A DNA stretch of 64,000 nt from positions 62,001 through 126,000 of the forward strand of contig NZ_JNCA01000016.1 in assembly GCF_000695795.1 (NCBI RefSeq), read 5' to 3'. The stretch comes from Flavobacterium seoulense (lineage in GTDB: Bacteria > Bacteroidota > Bacteroidia > Flavobacteriales > Flavobacteriaceae). Below are positions 61,756 to 64,000 of the stretch, piece by piece. The translations under genes and the position numbers were made by a program. Position 1 is the first letter of the stretch, and each line of letters starts with the position of its first letter. The notes under the pieces were generated by a model. That model searched no databases. It saw nothing but the letters and a program-made list of their open reading frames with translations, and was not told the DNA's origin.

Positions 61756-61838
61756 GAGTTATGAGTTATGAGTTATGAGTTTTTAAAATTAGGATTGACT
61801 TAAATCATTCCATAATTTATAATTCATAATTTATAATT
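61756..61838. repeat. GAGTTATG tandem repeats between accB and accC
   Basis: Three perfect GAGTTATG units at 61756-61779, then two CATAATTTATAATT units at about 61810-61837. They are on the transcribed operon mRNA between the two carboxylase subunit genes. Confidence 0.7.
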
Positions 61839-62319
61839 AAGACGGGTCTACTAAAAATAACGGTTGATCAAATTCTACCGGAGACATATCGTCAACTAAA
61901 ATCTTAACGATTTTTCCTGAAATTTCAGATTCGATTTCGTTAAATAATTTCATTGCTTCAACCACACAAAGTACATCACCTTTAGCAATAGAACTTCCTA
62001 CTTCAACAAACATTGGTTTGTCTGGAGATGGTTTTCTATAGAAAGTACCAATCATTGGCGATTTGATAGTGATATATTTAGAATCTTCAGCAGCTGGTGC
62101 AGCGGCAACCGGTGCGGCAGCGGCTGGTGCAGCAGGAGTTGCAACAATTTGTTGTACTGGCGCCTGAGCTGGTATTTGTTGTACATAAGTTGGCTCCGGA
62201 GCACTACTTTCTAATGTTGTTCTAATGGTAATTTTAACATCATCCATTTCTAATTTTACCTCGGCAACACCAGAATTAGATACAAATTTGATTAGGTTCT
62301 GAATTTCTTTTAAATCCAT
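61837..62319 (-). CDS. accB: Acetyl-CoA carboxylase, biotin carboxyl carrier protein
   Basis: Carries carboxybiotin between the two half-reactions. The 160 residues consist of an N-terminal helix region (about 1-35), an Ala/Pro/Val-rich flexible linker (about 40-80) and the biotinyl domain with CVVEAMKLFNEIE (biotinylated Lys about 124) and the 'SPMIGTFYRKPSPDKP' thumb. It is 24 nt downstream of fabH. Confidence 0.97.
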   Translation of the reverse strand: MDLKEIQNLIKFVSNSGVAEVKLEMDDVKITIRTTLESSAPEPTYVQQIPAQAPVQQIVATPAAPAAAAPVAAAPAAEDSKYITIKSPMIGTFYRKPSPDKPMFVEVGSSIAKGDVLCVVEAMKLFNEIESEISGKIVKILVDDMSPVEFDQPLFLVDPS

Positions 62320-62343
62320 AATATTTGTGATTTTAGTTTAAAT

Positions 62344-63342
62344 TTATTTTTTGTCGTATGCCCATTTCAGATAAATAGATCCCCAAGTGAATCCTCCTCC
62401 AAATGCAGCAAAAATAATAGTATCGCCTTTTTTAAACAAATGCTCGAAATCATTTAAAACCAAAGGTAAAGTTGCTGATGTTGTATTCCCATATCTTTCG
62501 ATATTCATTAACACCTTAGATTCCTCTAGATTCATTCGGCTTGCAGTAGCATCAATAATGCGTTTATTAGCCTGATGTGGCACCAAAAAGTCAACATCCT
62601 CATTAGTAAGATTGTTTCTTTTCAGGATTTGTTCACTAGCATCAGCCATATTGGTCACTGCATATTTGAATACTGTTTTACCATCTTGTCTAATACTGTG
62701 TCTTTTCTCTTCTATTGTTTGAATCGTTGTTGGATGAAGTGATCCTCCTGCGTCAATTTTCAAGAAATCACGACCTACACCATCACTTCTTAAATATTCA
62801 TCCTGTAATCCTAAACCTTCAGTATTTGGTTCGAATAATACTGCTCCTGCTCCATCTCCAAAAATGATACAGGTTGTTCTGTCAGTATAATCAACAATAG
62901 AAGACATTTTATCAGCACCTATTAGCAATACTTTTTTATATCTTCCTGATTGTATGTAGGCTGCAGCTGTAGACATTCCGTATAAAAAGCTGGAACAAGC
63001 TGCCTGTAAATCATAAGCAAAGGCATTTACAGCACCTATTTGAGTTGCAACATAAGCTCCAGTTGCCGAAACCTGCATATCCGGAGTGGCTGTTGCCATT
63101 AAAACCAAATCAATTTCTGAGGGATCTACATTGGCTTTAGCAATTAAATCTTCCGCTGCTTTTATGGCTAGGTAAGAAGTTCCTTTATCAGCATCTTTCA
63201 AGATTCTTCTTTCTTTAATTCCTGTACGTGAAGTAATCCATTCGTCGTTTGTATCAACCATGGTTTCAAGAACTTGGTTCGAAAGCACAAAATCTGGAAC
63301 ATAAGCTCCAACAGCAGTAATTGCGGCCGTAATTTTATTCAT
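62344..63342 (-). CDS. fabH: 3-oxoacyl-ACP synthase III
   Basis: Starts fatty acid synthesis by condensing acetyl- or branched acyl-CoA with malonyl-ACP. The 332 residues have the catalytic triad: Cys116 in LQAACSSFLYG, His in VPHQANKRI (about 244) and Asn in ERYGNTTSA (about 275). I chose ATG 63342 (MNKITAAITAVGAYVP); an in-frame GTG 30 nt upstream adds nothing conserved. It follows rpmF in the classic DUF177-rpmF-fabH order, but a hairpin (63470-63490) lies between. Confidence 0.96.
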   Translation of the reverse strand: MNKITAAITAVGAYVPDFVLSNQVLETMVDTNDEWITSRTGIKERRILKDADKGTSYLAIKAAEDLIAKANVDPSEIDLVLMATATPDMQVSATGAYVATQIGAVNAFAYDLQAACSSFLYGMSTAAAYIQSGRYKKVLLIGADKMSSIVDYTDRTTCIIFGDGAGAVLFEPNTEGLGLQDEYLRSDGVGRDFLKIDAGGSLHPTTIQTIEEKRHSIRQDGKTVFKYAVTNMADASEQILKRNNLTNEDVDFLVPHQANKRIIDATASRMNLEESKVLMNIERYGNTTSATLPLVLNDFEHLFKKGDTIIFAAFGGGFTWGSIYLKWAYDKK

Positions 63343-63469
63343 TTTATTCGGATATTTTCCCTTTTGTCTCACACAGAAGGAAACGTTTAAAAGGGGTTAA
63401 AATTACAAAAAAAATTAAACCCTTTCTCTTTAAAAACTTCTTATTTAACGAAAATCATAAATAACAAAA

Positions 63470-63490
63470 AACTCCCACAATGTGAGAGTT
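63470..63490 (-). terminator. Hairpin between rpmF and fabH
   Basis: AACTCCCAC/GTGAGAGTT (one mismatch, 3-nt loop), followed on the minus strand by a T-run. It may end part of the rpmF message and lower fabH expression. Confidence 0.5.
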
Positions 63491-63514
63491 CTCGTATTTT
63501 TTTATAAAAACGTA

Positions 63515-63712
63515 TTAAGCAAAAGTAGCTTCTGACTTGTCAATAACCACTTGTCCTCTGTAATACATTTTCCCTTCGTGCCAGTAAGCTCTATGGTATA
63601 AATGCGCTTCTCCTGTAATAGGACAAGTAGCGATTTGTGCTACTGTAGCTTTGTAATGTGTTCTTCTCTTGTCTCTTCTTGTTTTCGAAGTTTTTCTTTT
63701 AGGATGTGCCAT
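63515..63712 (-). CDS. rpmF: 50S ribosomal protein L32
   Basis: Small basic ribosomal protein of 65 residues with the L32 opening [21 protein letters not shown]. The usual zinc-binding Cys pairs are mostly missing: only one Cys ([11 protein letters not shown]) is present, so this is a zinc-free type. It follows the DUF177 gene by 9 nt, the common arrangement in bacteria. Confidence 0.95.
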   Translation of the reverse strand: MAHPKRKTSKTRRDKRRTHYKATVAQIATCPITGEAHLYHRAYWHEGKMYYRGQVVIDKSEATFA

Positions 63713-63721
63713 TTTACTATA

Positions 63722-64000
63722 TTATTTATCCGTTAATAGTTGCTTTAATTTGTCCCAACGCGGGTCAATATTTTCTTCTTTATCTTCTTTTTTAACCTCT
63801 TCCTTAACCTGCAATTCTTTTAATTTATCCAAAGCTTCTGTTTTCAAACTTCCGTCTTTCACTCCTGGATGAACTCGTTTTAAAGGCACCGAAAGCACAA
63901 TCATCTCATAAATATATTGTACTATATCTATTTCAAATTCGCCAAAAGGCAAAATTAACAGCTCTTCATTATCATTATTAAACACTTCACCAAAACGAAC
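63722..64000 (-). CDS. DUF177 (YceD-type) protein, 5' end outside the window
   Basis: C-terminal part (about 93 residues visible) of a DUF177 protein. The frame stays open to the window edge, reading VRFGEVFNNDNEELLILPFG and then 'DIVQYIYEMIVLSVPLKRVHPG', typical of the flavobacterial family (full length about 170-180). The end is Lys/Glu-rich then DPRWDKLKQLL. The family takes part in 23S rRNA accumulation in some species (YceD) and is usually beside rpmF, as here. The start is not in this window. Confidence 0.88.
   Translation of the reverse strand, partial: VRFGEVFNNDNEELLILPFGEFEIDIVQYIYEMIVLSVPLKRVHPGVKDGSLKTEALDKLKELQVKEEVKKEDKEENIDPRWDKLKQLLTDK

Noticed and set aside
1..64000. CRISPR arrays, prophage or insertion sequences
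   Set aside because: No regularly spaced repeat array, transposase, integrase or phage structural gene was seen; the only mobile-looking unit is at the tRNA-Ala locus.

Overview
The window is AT-rich chromosome from a member of the Flavobacteriaceae, most likely Flavobacterium or a close relative. Evidence for this: many genes are preceded by the Bacteroidota -7 box TAnnTTTG with little or no Shine-Dalgarno sequence; several families are typical of the phylum (DUF4296, DUF4271, DUF3098, DUF5686, alginate-export-type porin, LpxR-type deacylase); and gene orders such as ftsX-DUF3098-uppP-truB and DUF177-rpmF-fabH-accB-accC are flavobacterial. This placement rests on recognition, not on a database search.

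Layout. 1-5 kb: a leftward operon (polyprenol-phosphate glycosyltransferase, dihydroorotase, DUF4296 lipoprotein), a rightward DUF4271-hemD pair and a YugP-type zinc peptidase. 5.3-8.2 kb: leuS, whose editing domain carries a short in-frame copy of an intergenic repeat. 8.4-13.3 kb: a molybdate locus with a ModE-like regulator lacking molybdate-binding domains, an outer-membrane porin, ModA, a separate di-Mop protein, ModB and ModC. 13.4-17.6 kb: ftsX, DUF3098, uppP, truB, pyrH, frr. 17.8-30.5 kb: envelope and ion-homeostasis genes, with a DUF5686 protein, two CPA2-type antiporter paralogues (one overlapping a LytS/LytTR two-component pair), an SMR exporter, an RND/MMPL exporter and MscS. 30.6-41.4 kb: secreted MORN protein, cytosolic GH63-like glucosidase, asnS, rpoN, lipoproteins, S41 protease, thymidine kinase. 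41.6-50.7 kb: rsmI, HopJ-like protein, recJ, MFS, GT9, LpxH-like, queD, enoyl-CoA hydratase. 50.8-51.4 kb: tRNA-Ala(GGC) flanked by two broken tRNA copies and a GIY-YIG nuclease gene. 51.4-58.9 kb: LpxR-like, mtgA, S9 peptidase, hybrid histidine kinase and a convergent sigma-54 activator. 59-60.1 kb: three tandem secreted PepSY-like paralogues. 60.4-64 kb: accC, accB, fabH, rpmF and the truncated DUF177 gene.

Most notable: (1) the tRNA-Ala locus. A promoter leads straight into a tRNA-like copy whose anticodon arm is replaced by a TCCCGA...TCGGGA palindrome. Then come an intact tRNA-Ala, a GIY-YIG ORF, and a second tRNA 3' half with the same replaced arm. This looks like a very small tRNA-targeting mobile element. 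(2) A near-perfect 42-bp palindrome in the leader of the molybdate porin gene. (3) The repeat-derived insertion in LeuS. (4) A sigma-54-like promoter with upstream dyads in front of the secreted triplet, next to the NtrC-type regulator. (5) A 500-bp gap with three CCGTAGG-core palindromes and a structured RNA-like element. Many gaps also carry short wandering repeats and recurring hairpins.
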